5,807 nucleotides of DNA from contig PLSN01000440.1 of assembly GCA_003165135.1 (NCBI GenBank), forward strand, positions 1 through 5,807, read 5' to 3'. This document shows, in pieces, positions 1 through 5,807 of this stretch; within the stretch, counting starts at the first letter, position 1, and each line of letters starts with the position of its first letter. Source of the DNA: Bacteroidota bacterium (GTDB lineage Bacteria > Bacteroidota > Bacteroidia > Chitinophagales > LD1). Position numbers and translations under genes: made by a program. The notes under the pieces were generated by a model. It did no database searches. It was not told the origin of the DNA and was given only the letters and a program-made list of their open reading frames with translations.

Positions 1-1
1 T

Positions 2-110
2 ACCACCTCTGAATCCTCCTAAAATATGAGGAGAACCAATACAAAACACAGCGTGGCTGTTAGCCTGTCAAAGACAGGCAAGCTCTCCTCCTTAATGAGG
101 TGGAGGTGGT
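2..110. other. Non-coding multi-hairpin region (possible structured RNA or element end)
   Basis: All reading frames are broken by stops, yet the stretch is dense in inverted repeats. Bases 2-9 (ACCACCTC) are exactly complementary to 103-110 (GAGGTGGT), and a T10-G102 wobble extends the pair on the plus strand. Enclosed between them are four short hairpins: 16-20 with 29-33 (CTCCT/AGGAG), 48-52 with 56-60 (ACAGC/GCTGT, loop GTG), 63-69 with 73-79 (GCCTGTC/GACAGGC, loop AAA), and a weak one at 87-90 with 97-100 (CCTC/GAGG). Together they could form a closed multi-branched fold in RNA or single-stranded DNA. I recognise no riboswitch, tRNA, tmRNA, RNase P or attC signature. Bases 111-207, between this region and the palindrome at 208, show no gene or clear motif. 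A structured RNA, the end of a mobile element cut by the window edge, or chance purine/pyrimidine-rich pairing are all possible. Confidence 0.35.
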
Positions 111-207
111 TGCCAACTGCCGTCAGGTCTGCGTTTAAGTATGGTTTCTAACACTTATAGATACAATCTTCGATCAGTATGGGGACTATATGCTTAACGG
201 CGCGGAA

Positions 208-240
208 AACCCTCAAAGGGTTTTGAACCCTTTGAGGGTT
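208..240 (-). terminator. Nested 15-bp inverted repeat, probable terminator of the T9SS-cargo gene
   Basis: Bases 208-222 (AACCCTCAAAGGGTT) and 226-240 (AACCCTTTGAGGGTT) are perfect reverse complements separated by TTG. The repeat begins 29 bp past the stop codon of the minus-strand gene at 270, where an intrinsic terminator is expected. On the minus strand the stem is followed by only a short T stretch, so the uridine tract is weak. The same hairpin could work in either direction. Each arm is itself palindromic (AACCCT-N3-AGGGTT), so two small hairpins could form instead of one long one. It may be a dispersed repeat rather than a dedicated terminator. Confidence 0.55.
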
Positions 241-269
241 GGCAAATGCAATCAGAAGTGAACTATCCG

Positions 270-1154
270 TTACTCAAAAACTATCTTCCCATGACTAAGC
301 TCTACCCCGTCAGATGTCATGCTCCAAAAGTATAAACCATCCATTATACCTTCCCTGCTCATCTGTGTATTGCTGCCTGTGATAGTTTTCTGCATGAAGG
401 TACGACCCGTCTCATCATAGAGGTTAAAGACGTTTTGCCCGGCAGGAGTATTATTGATCTTTATCTGAAAATCACCTGTCACAGGATTAGGTATGACGGT
501 GACTGACATGTCATTACTAACCTCACCTATTCCATTAGGCAAAGTAAAGTAATATGGATAACCCCAAACTTCTCCACTGACAAGATGATAATATATTAAA
601 CCGAAACCGCCTTGAGCTGCTGTGTTATCTTCACTACCATATCCAGCACCAACTTCTCCCAACCCATCAGCAAAAGAAGTGTCATAAGAAGCCCAAGCTG
701 CATTTCCTTCATAATGAATATCAATCTTCCGGCCATTGTAATATGCTGTATCAATGTAAGCTGAATCCTTATAGCAGAAATTAGTGGTATCACAACCTAA
801 GGCATGTGTGTGATAGTAGAATATCGTAGAATCTAAGTTAGTATAAATAATCTGCTGAACAGAAGAGCCACTATGTCCGGGCTGATAATTACAAGGGGGT
901 AAAAACCACGTTATGCCATCATACTTTGCCTGATATGTGACTGAGTTCAAGCTGTCCTGCCGCCCTAATATAATTTCAAAATAATAACCTTGGTTTTGAC
1001 AGTTGATCATACCGCCGGTTAGATAACCGGTTGAGAACTCAAATGTATCCCCCGGCTGAAAATTGTATATCTGTCTGATCGTAGACTGAGAAAGTCCCTG
1101 GCTTCGTACAGAAAAACAAAAGAGTATAAGGAATGAAGTAATCAGTGTTTTCAT
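270..1154 (-). CDS. Secreted protein with C-terminal T9SS type A sorting domain
   Basis: Encodes 294 residues. The start chosen is the ATG at 1152-1154, because it places a classic signal peptide first: MKT, then a hydrophobic stretch (residues 4-16), with cleavage likely near residue 19 (VRSQ). A longer in-frame start at 1196 would be TTG and would bury the signal. There is no lipobox. Residues 20-210 form a Tyr/Gly/Asp-rich body that I cannot assign to a named family; four cysteines remain in the mature part (C52, C88, C121, C127). Residues about 215-294 match the type A sorting domain: the VTVIPNP opening, a central FNLYDETGR strand, then MDGLYFW and a final GKIVFE strand. Proteins with this tail cross the outer membrane through the type IX machinery, lose the tail, and are released or anchored to the surface. 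The gene lies 94 bp after the TonB-dependent receptor in the same direction, so read-through transcription is plausible. The T9SS assignment is strong; the molecular function is unknown. Confidence 0.9.
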   Translation of the reverse strand: MKTLITSFLILFCFSVRSQGLSQSTIRQIYNFQPGDTFEFSTGYLTGGMINCQNQGYYFEIILGRQDSLNSVTYQAKYDGITWFLPPCNYQPGHSGSSVQQIIYTNLDSTIFYYHTHALGCDTTNFCYKDSAYIDTAYYNGRKIDIHYEGNAAWASYDTSFADGLGEVGAGYGSEDNTAAQGGFGLIYYHLVSGEVWGYPYYFTLPNGIGEVSNDMSVTVIPNPVTGDFQIKINNTPAGQNVFNLYDETGRTFMQKTITGSNTQMSREGIMDGLYFWSMTSDGVELSHGKIVFE

Positions 1155-1167
1155 AATTACATTTCTG

Positions 1168-1197
1168 TAAAAGTAAATAACATTATACAGAATCAAT
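1168..1197 (-). promoter_or_regulatory. Candidate Bacteroidota-type promoter before the T9SS-cargo gene
   Basis: Read on the minus strand, ATTG (1197-1194) is followed 18 bp later by TACTTTTA (1175-1168). This resembles the Bacteroidota -33 TTTG and -7 TAnnTTTG pattern with one mismatch in each box. Transcription would start very close to the ATG at 1154, giving a leader of only a few to about ten bases. If real, it would allow the secreted protein to be expressed independently of the upstream receptor gene. The region is AT-rich and such matches arise by chance, so this is tentative. Confidence 0.25.
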
Positions 1198-1248
1198 TTG
1201 ATACTCTGTCATAGAAATGTAAAATTCTTTCCTGATTAAATCACAAAT

Positions 1249-4203
1249 CTAAAAACTGATCGTTGCCTTCCAGAGGAATGTAGTGCCCAGATGCACCGCA
1301 CCCGGGAAGCTCTGCCAGTGATAGTTCAGCACATCATTGACATTGATGGCGAAGAGCAAACGCTTGTAGAAATTAGGACGGTATGATACCCGTGCATCGA
1401 GGAGATTGGCTGCGCTCACGGTACCGATGTAGACGGATGAGTTGCCCGGATAGGCATCCTGCCATCTCCACGAGAGCCCGTATCCGAAACCGTATTTGCT
1501 CAGTGTATGATCGAATGAGACAGTAGATTTATACATAGGCGCATTGAGGGGCGCTGTCTGCCCGGTGCTGACCTGTATCTGATCTTTGTTTACCCAGCTG
1601 AAGGTGCCTCCTATTGCTACATCTTTGATCACCTGATATTGTAGCCCGAGGTCCATACCAAATACATCCAGTGTGCCGAGGTTCTGGAAAGTGAGTATAT
1701 AGTCAGAGCCTATCTTAGGATCTTTAGGAGTGATGGTACCTATGGGCAGTTGGCTCAGCAGCACGAGTATCTCGCTATATACCGAGCCTGAGTCTGCCTT
1801 GACGAGATTTGGGTTTTGCAGAGAGGGTGAAGTGGTCAATGCAGAGAGTACATTATAGTATGGCGCGGCATTTGCCTTGAGCTGATTGACCAGTGCCTGA
1901 TCGTGCACGAGATCAAAGATCACAGCCCCTGATGCAGAGGTAAGCGCACCGACATAGTTCTCACTATGCGTCCAGTATAGGTCAGCCGAGAACTGAAGTT
2001 TATTAAACAGCAATCCTTTGTACCCGACCTCCAGTGTCTGTGTTGTCTCATTATTTATCCTGCTCAGGTTCTTAAAATCTGTAGGTTGGAATTTTACGAT
2101 CTGCCCATTCTGCGCGAGGTCAGCATAGTTGATGATCTCCTGCTTGGCGCCCTGTATGAGACCATTGGGACCTGATATCCCGTTAAATAGCTGATTGACC
2201 ACGATCTGCACCAGCCCCGGACTCAGCCCTGATGCGGCGGCGAGACCGCTTGCCATGAGCTTCATTGCAGAATCCAGATATTGGTAGTTGTTGTTTGTAT
2301 TGCCATAGGTGACCCAGGTGCCGGGCCCGCCATTGTATGGCGCTGTGATGAATTGCACATTACCATTCACATCGTAAGAGTATTTATAGCCGTATGGATT
2401 CCCGATACCGCGAATATTGATCCCATTCGGTATCAGGCCGTTTGACAGATCGAGAAACTGTTCCAGTGAATTGGGTGAATCAAAAGCACGATTAAATGTG
2501 ATACGAATATTCTGCCCTTGCGCAGGTTTGAATACCACAGCGAGGCGCGGTGAATAGGAAACATTGTTGATAATACTATTATAGTCAAAGCGCATAGCAG
2601 CTGTCAGTTTAAGCCACATCAAGGGATCATATTCGCCCTGTATATATGCGCCTGCCTGATAGATATTGTCATGCCCGTCGAAACGCCCGTAGATAGTACC
2701 ATCTGATTGTGGCAATGTGATGAGTGCATCTGCCCCATAGATCAGGTTTACCTTTTTGACAGGGCCCCATGAGTGCTGGAGCTGAAAACCATGCAGCTTG
2801 GATTTATCTATCAGCTCCTGCACCTGATAGGGATCGCTGTAGGTGCTGGTCTCTCTGCTCGATGGCGTGAGCTGTGGGATGAGATAAGTATTATTCGCGT
2901 TGCTGGCATTGATAAAGTACTGAAAGAACAACCTTTTCCATTTAAATTTGAACTGTGCGTACCAGTATATCCAGCCTACTCCCTGAGCAGCGCCGAGGCC
3001 GGTCAATTCTATATTTGAACTTTGCGCTACACCGCCGTTTATTGTGATGAGAATGTCCTTGGTAGGTTTGAAATCCAGCCGTCCGTCACCGCTCCATTTC
3101 CGTATCTGGAAATTTCTTGCAAACTTACGTATATCGTATTTGACAAAAGAAGTATCAGCACCGGTATATGGACTTTTACTTTTTGTGATACCAAGTGTAT
3201 CCGGCTGAAATACCTGACCGTTCTTAACCGTACCAAATATCACGCTATCACCTGTGTATGGTTCACGCGGATCATAGTTGGTAAAGTCCTCTCCCTGAAA
3301 GTAAGAGCCTGATATTTTATATCCGATCTTACCATCGAGTAGTTTGCCTGATGTACGAAACTCAGGATTGAGGATGGAATAGTTGACATGTTCACTCGTA
3401 CTATTGGTATGGGCGTCGAGGGTATTGGTGTTACTACCTTGCACGGTGAATCCCGATCCCATCGAGACAGTAGTCTGATAGTTGTCCTCCTGGTCCAGCG
3501 GTGACTTGGTCATGATGTGTATCACACCCGATGAGGCATTGGGGCCATAGAGCGCCGAGGCCGGGCCGCGAAGTATCTCTATGCGGTCTATATCCAGATC
3601 GCATGTCGGCACGAGCTGATAGGCATTGACGCGGAGCGATGGCACAGAGCCTATCCTATCATCGACCACATTCAGCACCGAGCCGGAGAATATATCATTG
3701 AAACCGCGCACCACTACATTGTTTGAGATCAGGCCCGTCTGCATGATGTCTACACCCGGCGTGGTCTTTAGATATTCTACAGGAGATGTCACTACTCTGT
3801 TGACGATCTTGTCGCCGCTTAGTACGGAGATGGATGCAGGGGCATCGAGCAGTTTCTCGCGCCGTTTTGAGGCACTCACCACCACCTGGTTTAGCCCGAC
3901 CTCAGAGCTTACCATCTTGAGAGCGAATTTTGGGTTCTTTATAATATCAGTCACGGCTACTTCTTTCTCATCATATCCGAGGAAACGAAACACGACTGTC
4001 TTGGTCGCTACAGGAACTGAAAGCATAAAGTGCCCGACAGAGTCAGTAGCCGTGCCTGTAGATGTCCCCTTGACGAGTACAGTGACACCCGGCATCGCTT
4101 CTCCCCTGTCGTCTGTGACACGGCCTGATATATCTATGCTCTGAGCGAATGACAGCAATGTGCTAAAAATCAATATGGGCAGTAGTAAAGTTTTACAATT
4201 CAT
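1249..4203 (-). CDS. TonB-dependent outer-membrane receptor with N-terminal carboxypeptidase-regulatory-like domain
   Basis: Encodes 984 residues; such receptors actively import a bound ligand (iron complexes, vitamins, sugars or others) using TonB-ExbBD energy. Domains in order: a signal peptide (about 1-20, cleavage before QS); a carboxypeptidase-regulatory-like beta-sandwich (about 23-98, with SGRVTDDRGEAMPGV and a GTATDSVGHF turn); a likely TonB-box-like VVVSAS (107-112); a plug domain (about 115-235) with NNVVVRGF and the hallmark IEILRGPASALYGPNASSGVIHI (split across 208-230); and a beta-barrel to the end. The barrel closes with NVNDVLN (954-960) and a terminal phenylalanine, as needed for Bam-dependent assembly. 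Two long stretches (about 585-715 and 752-840), rich in Asn, Gly and small residues, look like large extracellular loops. The ATG at 4203 is kept because the signal peptide starts there. No SusD-like gene follows, so a SusCD glycan pair is unlikely. The 125-bp leader to the hairpin at 4329 shows no promoter I would defend. The ligand is not predictable here. Confidence 0.95.
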   Translation of the reverse strand: MNCKTLLLPILIFSTLLSFAQSIDISGRVTDDRGEAMPGVTVLVKGTSTGTATDSVGHFMLSVPVATKTVVFRFLGYDEKEVAVTDIIKNPKFALKMVSSEVGLNQVVVSASKRREKLLDAPASISVLSGDKIVNRVVTSPVEYLKTTPGVDIMQTGLISNNVVVRGFNDIFSGSVLNVVDDRIGSVPSLRVNAYQLVPTCDLDIDRIEILRGPASALYGPNASSGVIHIMTKSPLDQEDNYQTTVSMGSGFTVQGSNTNTLDAHTNSTSEHVNYSILNPEFRTSGKLLDGKIGYKISGSYFQGEDFTNYDPREPYTGDSVIFGTVKNGQVFQPDTLGITKSKSPYTGADTSFVKYDIRKFARNFQIRKWSGDGRLDFKPTKDILITINGGVAQSSNIELTGLGAAQGVGWIYWYAQFKFKWKRLFFQYFINASNANNTYLIPQLTPSSRETSTYSDPYQVQELIDKSKLHGFQLQHSWGPVKKVNLIYGADALITLPQSDGTIYGRFDGHDNIYQAGAYIQGEYDPLMWLKLTAAMRFDYNSIINNVSYSPRLAVVFKPAQGQNIRITFNRAFDSPNSLEQFLDLSNGLIPNGINIRGIGNPYGYKYSYDVNGNVQFITAPYNGGPGTWVTYGNTNNNYQYLDSAMKLMASGLAAASGLSPGLVQIVVNQLFNGISGPNGLIQGAKQEIINYADLAQNGQIVKFQPTDFKNLSRINNETTQTLEVGYKGLLFNKLQFSADLYWTHSENYVGALTSASGAVIFDLVHDQALVNQLKANAAPYYNVLSALTTSPSLQNPNLVKADSGSVYSEILVLLSQLPIGTITPKDPKIGSDYILTFQNLGTLDVFGMDLGLQYQVIKDVAIGGTFSWVNKDQIQVSTGQTAPLNAPMYKSTVSFDHTLSKYGFGYGLSWRWQDAYPGNSSVYIGTVSAANLLDARVSYRPNFYKRLLFAINVNDVLNYHWQSFPGAVHLGTTFLWKATISF

Positions 4204-4328
4204 AAAGAGTTATAGGTCAGTAAAATGGTTTTATAGTAAGACTACCGTAAGATAAAACTCTAAATTGAAAAGAGAAGAATTTGCCTGTAAAAAAGTATAA
4301 GGTGGCGGATGCTTTTGCCATAAAACGA

Positions 4329-4374
4329 CGATACCCTCTAGCTCAAGTCGAAAGACTTAAGCCAGAGGGCATCG
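4329..4374 (-). terminator. Long hairpin downstream of the Xre regulator, probable terminator
   Basis: Arms 4329-4349 and 4354-4374 pair over 21 positions around a four-base loop (4350-4353, GAAA on plus). Eighteen pairs are Watson-Crick. The other three (4333/4370, 4340/4363, 4344/4359) are A-C mismatches on the plus strand but G-U wobbles on the minus strand, so only minus-strand RNA forms an unbroken stem. That suits a terminator for the regulator gene, whose stop at 4449 lies 75 bp upstream. The following T stretch is short and begins several bases after the stem. It also separates the regulator from the receptor gene, arguing for two transcripts. Confidence 0.55.
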
Positions 4375-4448
4375 GATAATATCCCCATCCACCCCAATGA
4401 TATCAGGTGAGAAAAACGTATATTCAGGCTATCAAATGATCGGAGCTG

Positions 4449-4703
4449 TTAGTTCTCCTGACCCTTCCTGAACAGATCGCTCACATCGACATCCAGCGCA
4501 TTGCTTATCTTGCGAAGGGTCAATATGGTCGAGTTTGTTTTGCCCGACTCGATCCTTGACATACTTGCTTTTTCAAAATCGCATTTTGCCGCCAGATTGA
4601 TCTGTGACATTTTTTTCTCAGCGCGGATTGCCTTGATCCTGCTACCGAGTGCTAGAAGGAATTGTTCGTTACCCATATCTTTACTGTTTTTTTTGTTTTC
4701 CAT
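4449..4703 (-). CDS. Xre/Cro-type helix-turn-helix transcriptional regulator
   Basis: Encodes an 84-residue cytoplasmic DNA-binding protein that is almost entirely one HTH_3 (Cro/C1-type) domain. The five-helix pattern is readable: helix 1 around 21-30 (SRIKAIRAEK); helix 2 around 33-42 beginning SQINLAAK; recognition helix around 44-54 (EKASMSRIESG, where the S-x-I-E-x-G element is a family hallmark); helix 4 around 59-70 (TILTLRKISNAL); and a short last helix DVSDLF (73-78). There is no sensor, protease or toxin domain, and no HipA-like or other toxin partner is adjacent, so a solitary regulator is more likely than an antitoxin. The start at 4703 gives MENKK; a second in-frame ATG at 4676 would remove nine poorly conserved residues without harming the domain. 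A perfect palindrome 43 bp upstream suggests autoregulation. The target genes are unknown; the flanking receptor and phosphatase are candidates only by proximity. Confidence 0.92.
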   Translation of the reverse strand: MENKKNSKDMGNEQFLLALGSRIKAIRAEKKMSQINLAAKCDFEKASMSRIESGKTNSTILTLRKISNALDVDVSDLFRKGQEN

Positions 4704-4734
4704 GTTGAATAATGATGCAATTTAGGTAGCGAAG

Positions 4735-4742
4735 CAAATATT
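4735..4742 (-). promoter_or_regulatory. Possible -7 box of the Xre regulator promoter
   Basis: On the minus strand the sequence reads AATATTTG, matching the Bacteroidota -7 consensus TAnnTTTG at all but the first base. It lies 31 bp before the ATG at 4703, giving a leader of roughly 25 bases. No well-spaced TTTG -33 box is evident. The adjacent palindrome at 4746-4763 occupies the space between the two promoter elements, where a bound repressor would block RNA polymerase. The match is short and in AT-rich DNA, so confidence is low. Confidence 0.25.
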
Positions 4743-4745
4743 TTC

Positions 4746-4763
4746 TTATGACAAATGTCATAA
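4746..4763. promoter_or_regulatory. Perfect 18-bp palindrome, probable operator for the Xre regulator
   Basis: TTATGACA-AA-TGTCATAA has two exactly complementary 8-bp half-sites around an AA centre. The TGACA-NN-TGTCA core is the size and symmetry expected for a dimeric Cro/C1-type repressor binding adjacent major grooves. It is centred about 51 bp upstream of the regulator's ATG and directly beside a possible -7 box. Autorepression by the product of the gene at 4449-4703 is the simplest reading. It does not look like a terminator, since it lies upstream of a gene start and the stem is AT-rich. Confidence 0.5.
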
Positions 4764-4802
4764 ATAACAATGAAAATCATCAGGTTACACATTTAATAAA
4801 TA

Positions 4803-4822
4803 TGTTGATATATAAATCAACA
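4803..4822. repeat. AT-rich inverted repeat between the phosphatase and the regulator
   Basis: TGTTGAT (4803-4809) and ATCAACA (4816-4822) are exact reverse complements with a six-base spacer. It lies 112 bp beyond the phosphatase stop and 100 bp upstream of the regulator start. It could be a weak terminator for the phosphatase transcript or another protein-binding site; the stem is AT-rich and has no strong T tract. A smaller palindrome, ATTGT-T-ACAAT, sits nearby at 4844-4854. The rest of the gap 4764-4933 shows no gene or convincing RNA. Confidence 0.3.
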
Positions 4823-4933
4823 ATTCATATGCTGGGAGCGAAAATTGTTACAATAAAAATGAAATTCAGCTATGTCGACTGCAAATTGTCCACGAGTGTG
4901 AGCAGCGAATATTTTTCAATAAACTACCTGCAC

Positions 4934-5807
4934 TCAATCATCGTCCTTCCGGTCTTTTTTAGGCAGGGTATAGTGTCTGGGATATGGTTTATGACCTTTA
5001 GCATGAAACCATAGTATATGGTTAAACAGGTCTTCGTCTCCGGTATCTATATGAGCGAACTGCGGGCCGGTAGAGAGGCGCTCGTAGCGCAGTTCCTGGC
5101 CGTGCAGTTTACTCTCGGGCTTATTCATCCTATCGAGGGGTATCAGATTAGGGGTGAAAACAAAAGGTGTCGTATCCATACTGCCGCTAAAGCAATCGAA
5201 CATAGGCAGCGCAGTCGCATCGATGGTATTCATCGGAGGGATGCCGAGTATCTGCTCGATAGTGCGTACGATACAGGTCTGGTTGTAGTCAGTATGTATG
5301 GTCCTCTTGAGACGGGAGTATGGACTCAGTACAAAACCTGTAGTACGGTAGGCCGATACGTGATCGGTGCCATTCTGAGAATCGTCTTCTGTCACGAATA
5401 TCGCTGTACTCCCCCAGAAGCGGCTGTGGGAGACTGCATCGACTATCCTGCCGAGGGCGAGGTCATTGTCGGCCACCATACACTCAGGTGCAGGAAATGC
5501 CGGATTGGTAGCAGCAGTATGGTCATTGGGCAATGCCACGACCATCAGTTCCGGCCAGGTATCACCTGGCTTGGATTCATATTCCTTTAGCTCTTTGATG
5601 AAAGCATCAGCTCGCAGTTGATCAGGTATCTCTATCACATCACCGCATGGGTATTCGTTTGACATAATAGGCTCTACGCGAGAGATCGTAGTCGTATTCT
5701 TAAATACAAATGGCTTGTGATCTTTGAAAAGGTCATAGACATAGTTCCACTCGCGTTTGCCTTCCCATTCAGGCAGACATGCTTCGCCATAGATGCGCAC
5801 AGACCTT
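4934..5807 (-). CDS. Alkaline-phosphatase-family phosphoesterase, C-terminal part (5' end outside window)
   Basis: The frame stays open to the window edge, where RSVRIYGEACLPEW reads as mid-protein sequence. A GTG at 5800 could be scored as a start, but it would leave an incomplete enzyme, so the gene very probably continues to the right. About 290 residues are visible, numbered here from that GTG. They match the C-terminal phosphoesterase half of proteins often annotated as bifunctional YncE/alkaline phosphatase family, in which a beta-propeller usually precedes the hydrolase. Visible landmarks are PNDHT (91-95), a probable metal-binding segment; FVTEDDSQNGTDHVSAYRT (135-153), with acidic and histidine residues placed as metal ligands in this superfamily; the conserved NQTCIVRTIEQILGIPPMN (173-191); DATALPMFDCF (194-204); and a late ILWFHAKG (262-269) before a charged KKDRKDDD tail. 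The likely activity is metal-dependent phosphoester hydrolysis outside the cytoplasm; the substrate is unknown and the export signal would lie outside the window. It ends 230 bp before the Xre gene, in the same orientation. Confidence 0.88.
   Translation of the reverse strand, partial: RSVRIYGEACLPEWEGKREWNYVYDLFKDHKPFVFKNTTTISRVEPIMSNEYPCGDVIEIPDQLRADAFIKELKEYESKPGDTWPELMVVALPNDHTAATNPAFPAPECMVADNDLALGRIVDAVSHSRFWGSTAIFVTEDDSQNGTDHVSAYRTTGFVLSPYSRLKRTIHTDYNQTCIVRTIEQILGIPPMNTIDATALPMFDCFSGSMDTTPFVFTPNLIPLDRMNKPESKLHGQELRYERLSTGPQFAHIDTGDEDLFNHILWFHAKGHKPYPRHYTLPKKDRKDDD

Noticed and set aside
1..207. CRISPR array, attC site or tRNA at the left edge
   Set aside because: The repeats are inverted, not regularly spaced direct repeats. 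No GTTRRRY/RYYYAAC ends and no tRNA TPsiC or acceptor pattern could be found.
1155..1196. Upstream extension of the secreted protein by 14 residues
   Set aside because: The extension begins at a TTG and places a poor, tyrosine-rich segment before a clear signal peptide. The ATG at 1154 gives a standard export signal.
3626..4144. 172-codon open frame on the plus strand
   Set aside because: It lies wholly antisense to the plug-domain region of the receptor, whose motifs are unmistakable. The plus-strand translation is Ser/Thr/Arg-rich with no recognisable domain, so it is a shadow frame.
1249..4203. SusC-type glycan receptor of a polysaccharide-utilisation locus
   Set aside because: The next gene downstream (270-1154) is not SusD-like, no glycoside hydrolase is present, and the plug and barrel motifs read like a general TonB-dependent receptor.
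4449..4703. Antitoxin of a toxin-antitoxin pair
   Set aside because: The domain type would allow it, but no toxin-like small gene adjoins on either side: the neighbours are a large receptor and a phosphatase, with hairpin and palindromic gaps between.
4748..5014. 88-codon plus-strand frame spanning the gap and the phosphatase 3' end
   Set aside because: It starts inside the perfect palindrome, has low-complexity AT-driven composition, and overlaps the antisense coding region; no family resemblance is seen.
5018..5590. 190-codon open frame on the plus strand
   Set aside because: It is antisense to the phosphoesterase motifs (PNDHT, EDDSQNG, RTIEQILG) and shows no coherent domain of its own.

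Overview
The window looks like chromosomal DNA from a member of the Bacteroidota, most plausibly a Chitinophagales- or Sphingobacteriales-type environmental bacterium. Three things support this. One gene encodes a secreted protein ending in a type IX secretion (T9SS) type A sorting domain, which is confined to this phylum. A TonB-dependent receptor carries the N-terminal carboxypeptidase-regulatory-like domain typical of Bacteroidota receptors. The phosphatase at the right edge belongs to a lineage common there. Recognisable Shine-Dalgarno sequences are also lacking before the starts I checked. The genus assignment is inference.

All four supported genes lie on the minus strand, so the window is best read right to left. 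At the right edge (4934-5807) is the C-terminal part of an alkaline-phosphatase-like phosphoesterase whose 5' end lies outside the window. Next comes an AT-rich gap (4704-4933) containing a perfect 18-bp palindrome. The palindrome sits just upstream of a small Xre-family DNA-binding regulator (4449-4703), and I read it as that gene's probable operator. A 46-nt hairpin (4329-4374) follows the regulator and probably ends its transcript. Then come a 984-residue TonB-dependent outer-membrane receptor (1249-4203) and, 94 bp further on, a 294-residue secreted protein with a T9SS sorting tail (270-1154). A 33-nt nested palindrome (208-240) probably terminates that last unit. The left 207 bases hold no gene but contain an unusual cluster of short inverted repeats enclosed by a long-range complementary pair.

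Functionally this is an envelope-related neighbourhood: a TonB-dependent importer, a surface or secreted T9SS cargo protein possibly co-transcribed with it, and a phosphoesterase of unknown substrate. No SusD-like partner follows the receptor, so this is not a standard polysaccharide-utilisation locus, and the ligand cannot be read from the sequence. Whether the Xre regulator controls anything beyond itself is not visible.

I did not find clear evidence of a new multi-gene system. The less ordinary signals are the multi-hairpin stretch at 2-110, the self-similar palindrome at 208-240, the strand-asymmetric hairpin at 4329-4374 and the palindrome at 4746-4763.
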